In this document: positions 27,149-36,682 of the stretch, one piece after another
Numbering within the stretch: the stretch's first letter is position 1
Layout: each line of letters begins with the position of its first letter
NCBI GenBank assembly: GCA_050296515.1
Contig: JBNKRJ010000129.1
Location: 60,138-124,137 of the forward strand
Origin: NBLH01 sp050296515
GTDB taxonomy: Bacteria > Bacteroidota > Bacteroidia > Bacteroidales > NBLH01
DNA: 64,000 nt
Reading direction: 5' to 3'
Position numbers and translations under genes: made by a program
The notes under the pieces: generated by a model
The model's database searches: none
What the model was told of the DNA's origin: nothing
What the model saw: the letters and a program-made list of their open reading frames with translations, nothing else

Positions 27149-27781
27149 TTATTTAGACCATTCTCCTGGATTTTGCCTCCAATTATTCAAGGTTTCTAGT
27201 TCTTCTTGTTTGATATAGTTTGTTTTTAAGGCAATTTCTAGTAAAGCATTATAGTTTGAGAGTGTGGTTAGTTCACATTTAGCATCTTTAAAGTTGCTTG
27301 ATGCAATTTCAAAACCATAAGAAAAAATCGCAACCATGCCCAAAACATTTGCCTCCTTTTCGCGAATTGCATTTACTGCTTTTATGCTGCTTCCGCCGGT
27401 AGAAACCAAATCTTCAACAACAACTACATTTTGGCCAGGCTCTAAAACACCTTCAATTAAATTTTCGAGCCCATGGCCTTTTGAAGAAGAACGAATATAA
27501 ATAAAAGGTAAACCCATTAAATCGGCAACCAAAGCACCATGAGCAATAGCTCCAGTAGCAACACCTGCAATTACTTCAACAGTAGGGTATTTTTCTTTGA
27601 TTACCCTTGCAAATTCCTTTTTTATAACATCCCGAACTTCAGGAAACGACAATGTTTTTCTATTATCGCAATAAATTGGTGATTTCCAGCCCGAAGCCCA
27701 GGTAAAAGGACTTGCAGGGTTAAGTTTAATTGCATTAATTTGTAGAAGCTTTTGAGCTACGAGTTGTTCCGTATTTTCCAT
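27149..27781 (-). CDS. pyrE: Orotate phosphoribosyltransferase
   Basis: A 210-residue pyrimidine biosynthesis enzyme that joins orotate and PRPP to make OMP. ASPFTWASGWKSPIYCDNRK near residue 20 is the substrate region. GVATGAIAHGALVADLMG and the PRPP motif NVVVVEDLVSTGGSS (about residues 115-129) are diagnostic. The start MENTEQLVAQKLLQINAIKL is typical. The start codon lies only five bases from that of the divergent Nudix gene, so its promoter must overlap that coding region. Confidence 0.95.
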   Translation of the reverse strand: MENTEQLVAQKLLQINAIKLNPASPFTWASGWKSPIYCDNRKTLSFPEVRDVIKKEFARVIKEKYPTVEVIAGVATGAIAHGALVADLMGLPFIYIRSSSKGHGLENLIEGVLEPGQNVVVVEDLVSTGGSSIKAVNAIREKEANVLGMVAIFSYGFEIASSNFKDAKCELTTLSNYNALLEIALKTNYIKQEELETLNNWRQNPGEWSK

Positions 27782-27786
27782 TTTTT

Positions 27787-28398
27787 ATGTATAAAGTATA
27801 TTTTGATAGTCGGGTAATTACAATCCGCGCAAAAAATGAACTTGCAGATAAAAAGCAAGACCAGATTTTATTTTGCAAAAATAAAAAGTCATTTGATAAT
27901 GCCTACAATCTTTTTTTAATTGATTTATCAATTAATGGTTTAACAGTGCATTGCGATGAGCCTAAAAAGATGTTCAAGCATTTAAAAAGCAAATACTCAA
28001 TAGTTAAAGCTGCAGGAGGAATTGTGCTTAACCCCCAAAATGAATTATTGATTATTAAGCGCTATGGGTTATGGGATTTACCAAAAGGAAAAATTGAAAA
28101 AGGTGAAGGTAAAAGAGTAGCAGCACTTCGCGAAGTTGAGGAAGAATGTGGTATTACGGGTTTATCAATTGTTTCAAAAACCAATAGAACTTATCATACT
28201 TACCAATTTAAAGGCAAGTATGTTTTTAAAGTAACCTGTTGGTATAGAATGAAATATGAAGGACACGAAGTATTAATACCGCAAACTGAGGAGGATATTA
28301 CTGAGGTAAAATGGATTGCCAAAGCTGATATAAAATCAATATTAAATCAAACCTATGAAAGCCTGAAACCACTGTTTATACAAGTGGCTGAATCCTGA
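27787..28398 (+). CDS. Nudix hydrolase
   Basis: A 203-residue protein with an N-terminal extension of ~75 residues (MYKVYFDSRVITI) before the Nudix domain. LPKGKIEKGEGKRVAALREV, followed by EEECG, is a complete Nudix box with the expected Glu cluster. Extended Nudix proteins of this kind are common in Bacteroidota next to pyrE; the substrate is unknown. It diverges from pyrE with a five-base gap between start codons. Confidence 0.85.
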   Translation: MYKVYFDSRVITIRAKNELADKKQDQILFCKNKKSFDNAYNLFLIDLSINGLTVHCDEPKKMFKHLKSKYSIVKAAGGIVLNPQNELLIIKRYGLWDLPKGKIEKGEGKRVAALREVEEECGITGLSIVSKTNRTYHTYQFKGKYVFKVTCWYRMKYEGHEVLIPQTEEDITEVKWIAKADIKSILNQTYESLKPLFIQVAES

Positions 28399-28410
28399 CA
28401 AAGAAAGAAA

Positions 28411-29865
28411 TTATTTATTGGTACCTTTACCTTTTTCTTGTGCTTTTCGTCTTTCCAGTTCTATTTTCCAGGCTTTTAAGATATCAAAATACCTGGCCTC
28501 AAAGCTGGGTTCCGTAGGTGGAAATGCCGGTGACATTGCAAGCCTGCTTTCGGGGTTAATCAAATAGTATGTTGGATAAACTTTTACATTATAGTTTTTC
28601 AAAAGCTTATTATTTTTAGCATAATAAAGGAAAGTCCAGTTGTAATTATTTTTTTCAACTAACTCTTTCATTTCCTTGATATTATCACAAACACAAACGC
28701 TTACCATTTCAAAAAGTTCGTATTTCCTTTCATACATTGTTTTCATCACTTCCAGCTCTTGCAAACAAGTATAGCTTTTGGGATTGACAAAGTTCAGGTA
28801 AACAAATTTATTTCTGAATTGTGATAGTGATCTTAATTGTCCTTTTAAATCAGGGAGCTGAAAGTCTGGAGCAATATACCCGATTAGTAAATTTGTGATT
28901 CTATCGTAAATGTTTTTGGCGATAATTCGGTTTTGGGGAGTGCCAGCGTTTATTCTTATTGAGTCCATCATAAAAATAATGGATTCTTTTGGAAAATCAT
29001 CCTTGTAAAAATTATCAAATAACGACTTGCTAATAATCATTTCCTGTAAGGTATCATTTGAAAGAACCTGGACAGAATCCATTGCACTTTTTATCTTTTC
29101 AAGGCTTTTCAGCTTTATTAAAAAATAGGGGACAGGCTTTCCTTCCTTTGTTTTTGAGAAATATGACAAATAATTGGTAAACAGTTGATTAAACATGTCC
29201 ATGTAAGCGGGGTTCTGATACAAAATCGGTTTCTCATAAAAATAATTTTCAATCAGAGTGTCTTTATTTCGCTCATAGGCCATTAATCTTAACGAAGCAT
29301 AATTGTATTTTTTATAATCGTTAAAGAATTGGTTGTTTGTATTAGGCAACTTTTTTTCAATTGCATCAATAATGCTGTCGGCAATTAGTTTATCCAGTTT
29401 TCCTTTAAATTGTTGAAAGTAGTATGATAAATAGTTATCAAATTCTTTATCAAAACTTTTAACTAAATAATTAAGCTCAGTTTCATTTGAATTCAGCGTA
29501 CGAACATAAAATTCAGTTTCTTCAAAAAATGGATTTAATTCATCTTCAGGCAGTTTGTTTACTTTTTTAGGAAGGACAATTTCATAAGTTTTACTTGGTT
29601 CAATAAATAGAATTCCTTTAAATACATTTAAGTGAATGAAACTTAAAACTGTTTCATCAAGGGCTATATTAAATTCAAAATCACCATTTTGCGAAACTTT
29701 ACACTTTGCCAGATCTTTTTCTTCAAAGGTAATTTGATCCTCGTAGCAACTCCAAACCAGTGTATCACCAGCATACGATTTTGCATTTCCTTTTATGATA
29801 ACTTGTTGTGCTGCTAAAGCTGTTGTAAGTGAAACAATTAGTATTGTAAATAATGATTTAACCAT
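28411..29865 (-). CDS. Secreted TlpA-like thioredoxin-fold protein with one active-site Cys
   Basis: A 484-residue protein with a signal peptide (to about residue 19, TALAAQ). Residues ~20-110 resemble the beta-rich DUF4369-type domain found before TlpA domains in Bacteroidota. A long helical stretch follows. The thioredoxin domain starts near IAPDFQLPDLKGQLRSLSQF (~345-364). At the active site, NPKSYTCLQELEV replaces the usual WCGPC: the first Cys is Ser and only the second remains, so dithiol oxidoreduction is not expected. Its gene is seven bases downstream of the SpoIIE phosphatase gene, in one transcript. Confidence 0.75.
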   Translation of the reverse strand: MVKSLFTILIVSLTTALAAQQVIIKGNAKSYAGDTLVWSCYEDQITFEEKDLAKCKVSQNGDFEFNIALDETVLSFIHLNVFKGILFIEPSKTYEIVLPKKVNKLPEDELNPFFEETEFYVRTLNSNETELNYLVKSFDKEFDNYLSYYFQQFKGKLDKLIADSIIDAIEKKLPNTNNQFFNDYKKYNYASLRLMAYERNKDTLIENYFYEKPILYQNPAYMDMFNQLFTNYLSYFSKTKEGKPVPYFLIKLKSLEKIKSAMDSVQVLSNDTLQEMIISKSLFDNFYKDDFPKESIIFMMDSIRINAGTPQNRIIAKNIYDRITNLLIGYIAPDFQLPDLKGQLRSLSQFRNKFVYLNFVNPKSYTCLQELEVMKTMYERKYELFEMVSVCVCDNIKEMKELVEKNNYNWTFLYYAKNNKLLKNYNVKVYPTYYLINPESRLAMSPAFPPTEPSFEARYFDILKAWKIELERRKAQEKGKGTNK

Positions 29866-29872
29866 TTGATTA

Positions 29873-31378
29873 TCAGTTTATTTTTAACCCAATTACCAGT
29901 ATGTCATCAACCTGCGGAATATTGCCCTGCCAGCTTTCGAGAGTTTCGGTCAGAACCTCCTTTTGTTCTTTCATTGGCAGATCATTTATTTCAATAAGTA
30001 AATTCCTAAAGTTTCTATTTAAAAACTTTCTATTCTTTGTGCCTCCAAACTGATCTGCATAACCATCAGTAAATAAGTAAATTGCATCACCATTTTCAAG
30101 TTGCGCAGTTTGCGTGGAAAAATGTTCTTTCATTTTTCCATGAATTCCAACAGGCATCCGGTCGGCACTATACTCCATTAAATTGCCATTTCTTATGCAA
30201 ATCATAGGATTAAACGCTCCAGCAAACTGAATATTGCGACTATTCTTCTCAATTACACAAAGTGCCATGTCCATTCCATCAGAAGAACCTTTCAGATTGC
30301 TTTCCTGCCCCAATGCATGAATCACACTTTTGCGCATGCGGTCAAGTATTTCTCCGGCATCAAATATCTGCTTTTCAACAACAATTTCGTTTAGAAAAGT
30401 GATTCCAATCATACTCATAAATGCTCCAGGAACACCATGCCCTGTACAATCAACAGCAGCAATAATTAAATAATCTTTAACATCGTGATACCAGTAAAAA
30501 TCGCCACTGACAATATCTCTGGGTTTGAATAAAATAAAGTGTTCAACAACTATTGAGTTGTCAATTATTGACCTCGGAAGTGTGGCCGTTTGTATGCGTT
30601 TGGCATAACGAATACTATCGTTAATTTCCTGGTTTTTCTGTGCTATTTGATCATGTTGTACTTTTAGTTCTTCATTTTTTGCAACAATCTGATTTTGATG
30701 TAGTTTAATCTCATGCAACGCATCTTTTAATTCAGCATTTTGCACCTCTATTTTGCTCTCGTACCTATTTATAATACGACTTGTGGCAATGTAGGTAAAA
30801 AGTCCTGCTATAGCTGTTATTATTAGTCCAATAATTAATAATGGCTGTACATATTCGGTCGCTCTCTGTTTAATAATATCACTGTTTTGATGCACAAATA
30901 ACCTTACTTCATCATTTAAAGGTACAGAAGCAACTACATCTTTTCTTCCTTCTTTCTTGAAATGGGCATATCCCTGGAAAGGTTCATCTTTCTTTAAACT
31001 TGTAGGCAGGATATCTGCTGCTGGTTCTTCAAAGGTTTGTAGAGTAGGAGGGAAGGCCATAGTTGTTCCAGGTTTTAGACCCGGGGCCGCCACCATGTTT
31101 CCTTCAGGATTTATAGCGCAAATAAATCCTCCGTTTGGAAGCATAATTTCATCACAAATATGCTGAAGGGTGCTGTCTGTCTCATGAGATTTGTCTTTTA
31201 ATCCTGATTGAGCCAATAATGTAATAAGCTGTTCGCCAATAACTTTGTTATCATTTTTTGCCTGCTCAATAATTTCATCGTTGATAAACTTTTTTGCCAA
31301 AAAAGTGAAAGTTACAAAACCAATTAACAAAATAACAACAAGGCTAAGTGTTAGGATAATTTGAAAATTACGACGCAT
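29873..31378 (-). CDS. Membrane-bound SpoIIE/PP2C-type serine phosphatase
   Basis: A 501-residue protein with membrane helices at about residues 8-30 and 173-197 bracketing a ~140-residue extracytoplasmic sensor region. A coiled coil (about 205-255) follows, then a PP2C-like SpoIIE domain. VSGDFYWYHDVKDYLIIAAV, then DCTGHGVPGAFMSMIG, supplies the metal-binding Asp residues, and FTDGYADQFGG is the C-terminal motif. It probably dephosphorylates an anti-sigma-factor antagonist; no partner gene is in the window. It is likely cotranscribed with the TlpA-like gene downstream. Confidence 0.88.
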   Translation of the reverse strand: MRRNFQIILTLSLVVILLIGFVTFTFLAKKFINDEIIEQAKNDNKVIGEQLITLLAQSGLKDKSHETDSTLQHICDEIMLPNGGFICAINPEGNMVAAPGLKPGTTMAFPPTLQTFEEPAADILPTSLKKDEPFQGYAHFKKEGRKDVVASVPLNDEVRLFVHQNSDIIKQRATEYVQPLLIIGLIITAIAGLFTYIATSRIINRYESKIEVQNAELKDALHEIKLHQNQIVAKNEELKVQHDQIAQKNQEINDSIRYAKRIQTATLPRSIIDNSIVVEHFILFKPRDIVSGDFYWYHDVKDYLIIAAVDCTGHGVPGAFMSMIGITFLNEIVVEKQIFDAGEILDRMRKSVIHALGQESNLKGSSDGMDMALCVIEKNSRNIQFAGAFNPMICIRNGNLMEYSADRMPVGIHGKMKEHFSTQTAQLENGDAIYLFTDGYADQFGGTKNRKFLNRNFRNLLIEINDLPMKEQKEVLTETLESWQGNIPQVDDILVIGLKIN

Positions 31379-31430
31379 AATAGGTGAATATCAGAGTTCT
31401 GACGTGTTTTATTTCAAAAACTATTCCTAA

Positions 31431-31895
31431 CTAGCTTTTCAAATCAATCTCTTTCGGCACAAATTGACTGGCATCGCCTCCATGCCTAATCACTTCTCTT
31501 ACAATTGTTGAGCTAATTGGTGAATGTTCTGGTTTGGTAAGCATAAAAACAGTTTCAATGTCATGATTTAACATCTTGTTCATCTGTCCTATAGCTCTTT
31601 CGTATTCAAAATCTGCTGCAGTTCTAAGCCCCCTGAGTATGTATTTTGCTTTGACTTTTAAGCAGTAATCTGCTGTTAAACCTTCGTAGCGATCAACTAC
31701 TACTGTTGGATAATCTTTGAAAATGGCTTTAATCCATGCTTCTCTTTTGTCTAAAGGGAAAAAGCCTTGTTTTGCTGAATTATAGCCGATGGCCACAATA
31801 ATTTTATCAAACAAAGGAATGGCACGCTTAACAATAGCTTCATGGCCAATAGTGAAAGGATCAAAAGATCCAGGGAATATTGCAATTTTTTTCAT
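31431..31895 (-). CDS. coaD: Phosphopantetheine adenylyltransferase
   Basis: A 154-residue nucleotidyltransferase for the penultimate step of coenzyme A synthesis. FPGSFDPFTIGHEAIVKRA at the N-terminus contains the TxGH motif. RGLRTAADFEYERAI and PISSTIVREV are diagnostic. The length is normal. It lies about 50 bases upstream of the SpoIIE gene on the same strand. Confidence 0.96.
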   Translation of the reverse strand: MKKIAIFPGSFDPFTIGHEAIVKRAIPLFDKIIVAIGYNSAKQGFFPLDKREAWIKAIFKDYPTVVVDRYEGLTADYCLKVKAKYILRGLRTAADFEYERAIGQMNKMLNHDIETVFMLTKPEHSPISSTIVREVIRHGGDASQFVPKEIDLKS

Positions 31896-32039
31896 TTTAG
31901 TCGATTAAATGATTCCTGATCTAAAGTAAATAAAACTATTAAGTTAGACGAATTTTGAAAAGCAAATGAAAGTCGGGCTCTACAGCAACAATTAATTATT
32001 ACGCAGAATTATTATAATTTTGAATAATAAACTAAAATT

Positions 32040-34079
32040 ATGTCTGTTCATTCAACTGCTTGTCCAAGAAATTGTTACAGCACATGCAGCTTTAAAGTGC
32101 ATGTAAAAGATAACAAGGTTGTTAATATTGATCCTCATCCGGGCAATTTAGCAACACCAGAAGGAATTTGTTTGAAAGGTCTTGCATACGTTGAGCGAGC
32201 AAATTCAGAAGACCGCATTTTAACTCCGTTAATAAAAAATCAAAAAACGGGAAAGTTTGAGAAAGCTGACTGGAAGACTACTTTTGAATTATTAGCAAAA
32301 AGGATCAAGCATTTTCAGGAAAGCTTTGGGCATCATAGCATCTTGTTTTATGCGGCCAGTGGAATGTCTGGCCTGGTAAATGGTTTTAGCAGCAGTTTCT
32401 GGAAAATGATTGGCGGCGCTACCACCATGTACGGAAATCTTTGTTGGCCGGCTGGTCTTGAAGCTACGCATCTTACTCTTGGTGATAATAAACACAACGC
32501 ACCCTGGGATTTGGAAAATGCCAAACTCATTATTTTTTGGGGTAAAAATGCTGCAGAAACAAACATTCAGCAGATGATTCCTGTGGACAAAGCCATTGAA
32601 AAGGGGGCGAAGGTGGTGGTGATTGACCCACGTAGAACGCAGACATCTGAAAAAGCAGATTTGTATATTCAACCCAGGCCAGGAACTGATGGTGCACTAG
32701 CACTGGCAATAGCTAAGGTCTTGATTGATAATCAGCAATATGATAATGATTTTGTAGAAAAACATGTTTCAGGATTTGAGGAGTTTGCAGAATCGCTGAA
32801 AAAGTATTCAATCAGGGAATTAGCAGCTATTACAGATGTTGATGAAATACTTATTCATGAACTGGCAGCTTTAATTGCCAATACAAAACCAATGACCATT
32901 ATTCCGGGGTACGGCATGCAGCGGTTCTCAAACGGTGGACAAACCATCCGTTGTATTTTGGCTCTTTCGGTAATTACCGGCAATATTGGTAAAAAGGGAG
33001 CCTGTTGGCATTATGCTAACCTGCAATCCTATGTTTTTGATAGCGTAAAAGAACCAATGAGTTATTATCCTCCCGAAAAACCTGACGGAATCTTTCGCAG
33101 GGAGATTTCGATGGCAAAACTGGGTGAAGATATGCTCAACATAAAAGATCCTGAGTTAAAAATGGTTTGGGTGGAAAGAGGCAATCCGATAGCGCAAAAT
33201 CCTGATACAAATACAGTTCTGAAAGCTTTCAGGAAGCTGGAATTTAGGGTGGTAGTAGATCAGTTTTTGACTGATACAGCAATGGAAGCAGATGTGGTGT
33301 TACCTGCAAAAAATATGTTTGAACAGTCGGATATCATTGGTTCCTACTGGAATCCTTATGTTCAGTATAAGCCAAAGGTTGTTGAACCTGCTGGTGATGT
33401 AAAACCCGAAACAGAAATTTATTATTATTTGGCAAAAGAACTGGGTTTTAGCGAAGATGAAATAGAAAAATATCTTCCGGAGCCTACAAATGATGCGATT
33501 GAAGAATTTTTGAAGGAAAAAGTAAGGCAATTTCCTGAGTTAGATTACGAAAAACTGAAGGAGGGGCCAATGCTGGCCGCCAGTTACGAAGAAATTGCCT
33601 TTGTCGATATGAAATTTAATACTCCATCGGGTAAAATTGAACTTTATTCAGAAAGAGCAAAGGAAAAATGGGATATAAATCCATTGCCAGCATATGTTCC
33701 ACCGGTTGAAGATGGGAAGGCAACAACGTTTCCATTGCATTTTTTAAGTCCGAATACTAAAAATAGAATCCATTCCCAGTTTAACAACCTGAATGTCATT
33801 AAGTTATTTGGTGCCGAACCGTTTGTTGAAATTCATCCTACAGAGGCTCAAAAACGAGGAATTACTAATGATGAAATGGTGAAAGTGTGCAACGATAATG
33901 GCTATTTTAAGCTGAAAGCCAGGTTTAATTCGGGGATTAAGAAAAACTGTGTTGCCATAAGCAATGGTTGGTGGATACAGCAGGGTGGTTCAACGAACTT
34001 TTTATCAAAAGGAAGGGAAACAGATATTGGACATGGAACTGCTTTTCATGATATCATGGTCGAAATAGAGAAAATTTAA
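32040..34079 (+). CDS. Molybdopterin oxidoreductase, catalytic subunit
   Basis: A 679-residue DMSO-reductase-family protein. The N-terminal 4Fe-4S site is CPRNCYSTC with a fourth Cys in GICLKG (Cys8, 12, 16, 44). GNLCWPAGLEATHL (Cys135) is a candidate molybdenum ligand. VIDPRRTQTSEKAD and the C-terminal NGWWIQQGG region bind the bis-MGD cofactor. There is no Tat signal, so the active site probably faces the cytoplasm. The substrate (for example polysulfide, thiosulfate or an S/N-oxide) is not resolvable. TAATTTTG at 32015-32022 is a possible -7 box. It is followed by a small secreted protein gene and the fused Fe-S/anchor subunit. Confidence 0.88.
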   Translation: MSVHSTACPRNCYSTCSFKVHVKDNKVVNIDPHPGNLATPEGICLKGLAYVERANSEDRILTPLIKNQKTGKFEKADWKTTFELLAKRIKHFQESFGHHSILFYAASGMSGLVNGFSSSFWKMIGGATTMYGNLCWPAGLEATHLTLGDNKHNAPWDLENAKLIIFWGKNAAETNIQQMIPVDKAIEKGAKVVVIDPRRTQTSEKADLYIQPRPGTDGALALAIAKVLIDNQQYDNDFVEKHVSGFEEFAESLKKYSIRELAAITDVDEILIHELAALIANTKPMTIIPGYGMQRFSNGGQTIRCILALSVITGNIGKKGACWHYANLQSYVFDSVKEPMSYYPPEKPDGIFRREISMAKLGEDMLNIKDPELKMVWVERGNPIAQNPDTNTVLKAFRKLEFRVVVDQFLTDTAMEADVVLPAKNMFEQSDIIGSYWNPYVQYKPKVVEPAGDVKPETEIYYYLAKELGFSEDEIEKYLPEPTNDAIEEFLKEKVRQFPELDYEKLKEGPMLAASYEEIAFVDMKFNTPSGKIELYSERAKEKWDINPLPAYVPPVEDGKATTFPLHFLSPNTKNRIHSQFNNLNVIKLFGAEPFVEIHPTEAQKRGITNDEMVKVCNDNGYFKLKARFNSGIKKNCVAISNGWWIQQGGSTNFLSKGRETDIGHGTAFHDIMVEIEKI

Positions 34080-34092
34080 TAAATAGGTGAAG

Positions 34093-34569
34093 ATGAGGAT
34101 ATTTAAGTCACTAATAATTTTGATTGCATTGAGTGCAGGTTTTTGCAGTGCTCAGAATAAAAACACTAATGAAATGAATTATAGAATTGAAATAATCAAT
34201 TATTATTTTGGAAGAGCTAATCATACTACCATTGTGACAAATCAATCGATAGTTTCAAATAATTACATGATTGTTGGAGAACCTATTAAAACCGAACACA
34301 ACCTCTCTGAAAACGAAAAACATAAAATTATAAACTTTTTAAAGAAATTTCCTTTGAAGGAGCTAAAGGAAGAATATGTTTACAATGGTGTAAAAGATGG
34401 GACGCAAATTAAGTTTATTATTAAAGTGAACGAATTAGAAAAAAGCATTTTTGTTTCTAATGCTTTTCAGAAAGACTTAGGTGAATTAGTTGCATTGATT
34501 GTTCCAATGCTGCCAGAGGATTATATTGGCTATACAAAAGGATATGTGCCATGGGAGGTTAAAGAATGA
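34093..34569 (+). CDS. Small secreted protein inside the molybdoenzyme operon
   Basis: A 158-residue protein with an N-terminal signal peptide (MRIFKSLIILIALSAGFCSA), then an unrecognised domain with a FLKKFPLKELKEEYVYNG core. I use the ATG at 34093; a GTG six bases upstream is possible. It begins 13 bases after the catalytic subunit, and its stop overlaps the next start (ATGA at 34566), so translation is probably coupled with the Fe-S/anchor subunit. No family was recognised. Confidence 0.7.
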   Translation: MRIFKSLIILIALSAGFCSAQNKNTNEMNYRIEIINYYFGRANHTTIVTNQSIVSNNYMIVGEPIKTEHNLSENEKHKIINFLKKFPLKELKEEYVYNGVKDGTQIKFIIKVNELEKSIFVSNAFQKDLGELVALIVPMLPEDYIGYTKGYVPWEVKE

Positions 34570-35894
34570 GCAGAAAGAGCTTTTTATTTAATTTGAACAA
34601 GTGCGTTGGTTGTCATGCCTGTGTAGTTGCATGTACAATTGAAAATCAGACACTTCCTGATACTATCTGGAGAGAGATTTATTCTTTTAATCCAACAGGA
34701 CATCCGGACATTCCACTTTTTCATTATTCTTTAGCATGTAATCATTGCGATGATCCTCCCTGTTTAAAAAACTGCCCGGCTTTGGCTTATTCTAAAGATT
34801 TTTCTACAGGAGCTGTACTGCATTTTGCAGATAAATGTATTGGTTGTAAATATTGTACCTGGGCATGTCCTTACGATGCACCTAAGTTTAACGAAACAAA
34901 GAAAATAGTTGAGAAGTGTACTTTTTGCAACCCACGAATTAGCGAAGGACTAAAACCTGCTTGTGCAAATTTGTGCCCTACAGGAGCACTTGATTTTATT
35001 GATAAACCTGAAGATATTGACCATTCAAATATTCCCGGGTTTACTGATATGGGAATTCAACCTTCCATTCAAATCATTAAGCCCGGAGGTGATAAACCAA
35101 TTCATAAGCAAGGGCATTATCCTGATTATGGAATGGATATTATGAAAAAGGAAGTGAAATCAAAGATTACTTTTGCCCATGAATGGCCTTTGGCAATTTT
35201 TACATTGTTGGCAGCTTTGTTGGTATCAGGTTTTACGGCTTCTGTTTTAAATAAAGTTCAGCCAGAACCTTATTCTTTTGTTGGTGCAGGCGTTGTTGGT
35301 ATGTTGTTGAGTTTGTTTCATTTAGGTAAAAAACTTAGAGCCTGGCGTGCTGTGTTAAACCTTAAAAATTCATGGTTAAGCAGAGAAATCTTCTTTTTTG
35401 GAGCTTTTTGGGGTATGTCTTCCATTCATTTATTATTTTATCAGAATGAGGTAATTGCCTGGGCAGCTGTGATTAGTGGGATTATTGCACTGTTTTCAGT
35501 TGATAAAGTTTACCAGTTGGCTATTCAGCCCACACCAATCGAAATGCATAGTGCTCATGTATTCTTAAGTTTTTTCTTGTTCACTTCATTATTTTTTGAA
35601 AGTTATATTGCATTTACTTTTGTTGCCTTAATTAAGGTTGGATTATATTTTTATCGGAAACTTTATTTTAGAAAGAACAATAAAAGAACCAGGATGCTTT
35701 TATCTGCATGGCGCTTAGATATGATTATTTCTTTTCCTTTATTGTTTTGGTTATTTGACATTTCAAATATTTTTTGGTGGGTATTTGTCAGCATTTTAAT
35801 AGGAGAAATGATTGACCGAGCAGAATATTACGATGAATTGGATGTAATTACGCCTAAAAAGCAAATTGAGAAGGATTTTAAGAAAGGTCAGTAG
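34566..35894 (+). CDS. Fused 4Fe-4S electron-transfer and membrane-anchor subunit (DmsB-DmsC type)
   Basis: A 442-residue protein. The first ~190 residues carry four Cys groups typical of DmsB-like ferredoxin subunits: CVGCHACVVAC, CNHCDDPPCLKNCP, CIGCKYCTWACPYDAP, and CTFCN with CANLCP. From about residue 200 there are eight membrane helices like DmsC, the quinol-oxidising anchor. Together they would take electrons from menaquinol to the molybdenum subunit encoded at 32040. The N-terminus is cytoplasmic, with no Tat or Sec signal. The fusion of two normally separate subunits is notable but not unprecedented. Confidence 0.85.
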   Translation: MSRKSFLFNLNKCVGCHACVVACTIENQTLPDTIWREIYSFNPTGHPDIPLFHYSLACNHCDDPPCLKNCPALAYSKDFSTGAVLHFADKCIGCKYCTWACPYDAPKFNETKKIVEKCTFCNPRISEGLKPACANLCPTGALDFIDKPEDIDHSNIPGFTDMGIQPSIQIIKPGGDKPIHKQGHYPDYGMDIMKKEVKSKITFAHEWPLAIFTLLAALLVSGFTASVLNKVQPEPYSFVGAGVVGMLLSLFHLGKKLRAWRAVLNLKNSWLSREIFFFGAFWGMSSIHLLFYQNEVIAWAAVISGIIALFSVDKVYQLAIQPTPIEMHSAHVFLSFFLFTSLFFESYIAFTFVALIKVGLYFYRKLYFRKNNKRTRMLLSAWRLDMIISFPLLFWLFDISNIFWWVFVSILIGEMIDRAEYYDELDVITPKKQIEKDFKKGQ

Positions 35895-35954
35895 TCAATT
35901 CTAATAGACATTAGATTCATGGTTTTCATGACCACTGACCAATGTCTAATAATA

Positions 35955-36677
35955 CTATTCTACAATCTCAACATCCTCTTTATCAATTAGTTTTTCTCCT
36001 TTGTATCGAAGATACAATTGAGCTACTGCAAGTACATCTTTTTGACAGTATTCAACAATTCTGGGAAGATTTTTTTCTTCCCAATAAACACGTCCTACAT
36101 CACTACCATCAATATCATCTTTTGGAGTTGGAATGTTGAAAATTTCTGTAAGTAAAGCAATTGATGTGTAATGTTTATAGTCTCCAAACTTCCATAACTC
36201 CATGGTATCAAGGTGTTTAATTTCCCATGGTTTTTTGCCTGCAATATCGAGTAAACCCGGAAGTTTGAGTCCATTGATTAAGGAACGTCTGGCAATGTAA
36301 GGGAAGTCAAATTCTTTGCCGTTGTGTCCACACAAATAATGGTCTGTTGTATAAAAGGCCTGATCAAGAAGGTCGTTAAATCCTTTGATCAGTTTTTTTT
36401 CGTTGTCTCCTGCAAAGGACTTTATCCTAAATTTAGTTTTGCCAGTCTTATTGTAAAAAAAACCGACTGAAATACAGACTATTTTGCCAAACTCTGCATA
36501 AATCCCGGCTCTTTCATACAATTCTTCAGCTCCAAGCTCTTCTTTTTGAGAAGTATATTCCATTTTCTTTGTCCACAACTCCTTCATTTTATCAGAGAGT
36601 TCTGAATAGGATGAATTTGCCGGAACTGTCTCAATATCAAGAAAAAGAATATTATTTTTTTTAATATCTGTTAGCAT
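35955..36677 (-). CDS. Predicted DEDDy 3'-5' exonuclease (PolB-like)
   Basis: A 240-residue ribonuclease-H-fold exonuclease. The first catalytic motif is ILFLDIETVP near residue 12. The second is HYLCGHNGKEFDFPYIARRS near 120. The third is IVEYCQKDVLAVAQLYLR near 215, with the Tyr of the DEDDy class. Members trim 3' ends of DNA or RNA. I use the ATG at 36677, six bases after the udk stop; a start at 36725 would overlap udk. It is cotranscribed with udk. Confidence 0.83.
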   Translation of the reverse strand: MLTDIKKNNILFLDIETVPANSSYSELSDKMKELWTKKMEYTSQKEELGAEELYERAGIYAEFGKIVCISVGFFYNKTGKTKFRIKSFAGDNEKKLIKGFNDLLDQAFYTTDHYLCGHNGKEFDFPYIARRSLINGLKLPGLLDIAGKKPWEIKHLDTMELWKFGDYKHYTSIALLTEIFNIPTPKDDIDGSDVGRVYWEEKNLPRIVEYCQKDVLAVAQLYLRYKGEKLIDKEDVEIVE

Positions 36678-36682
36678 AAAAG

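Noticed and set aside
32292..32672. Antisense frames within the molybdoenzyme gene
   Set aside because: They are shadows of a strongly conserved coding sequence, with Cys/Phe-rich nonsense composition.
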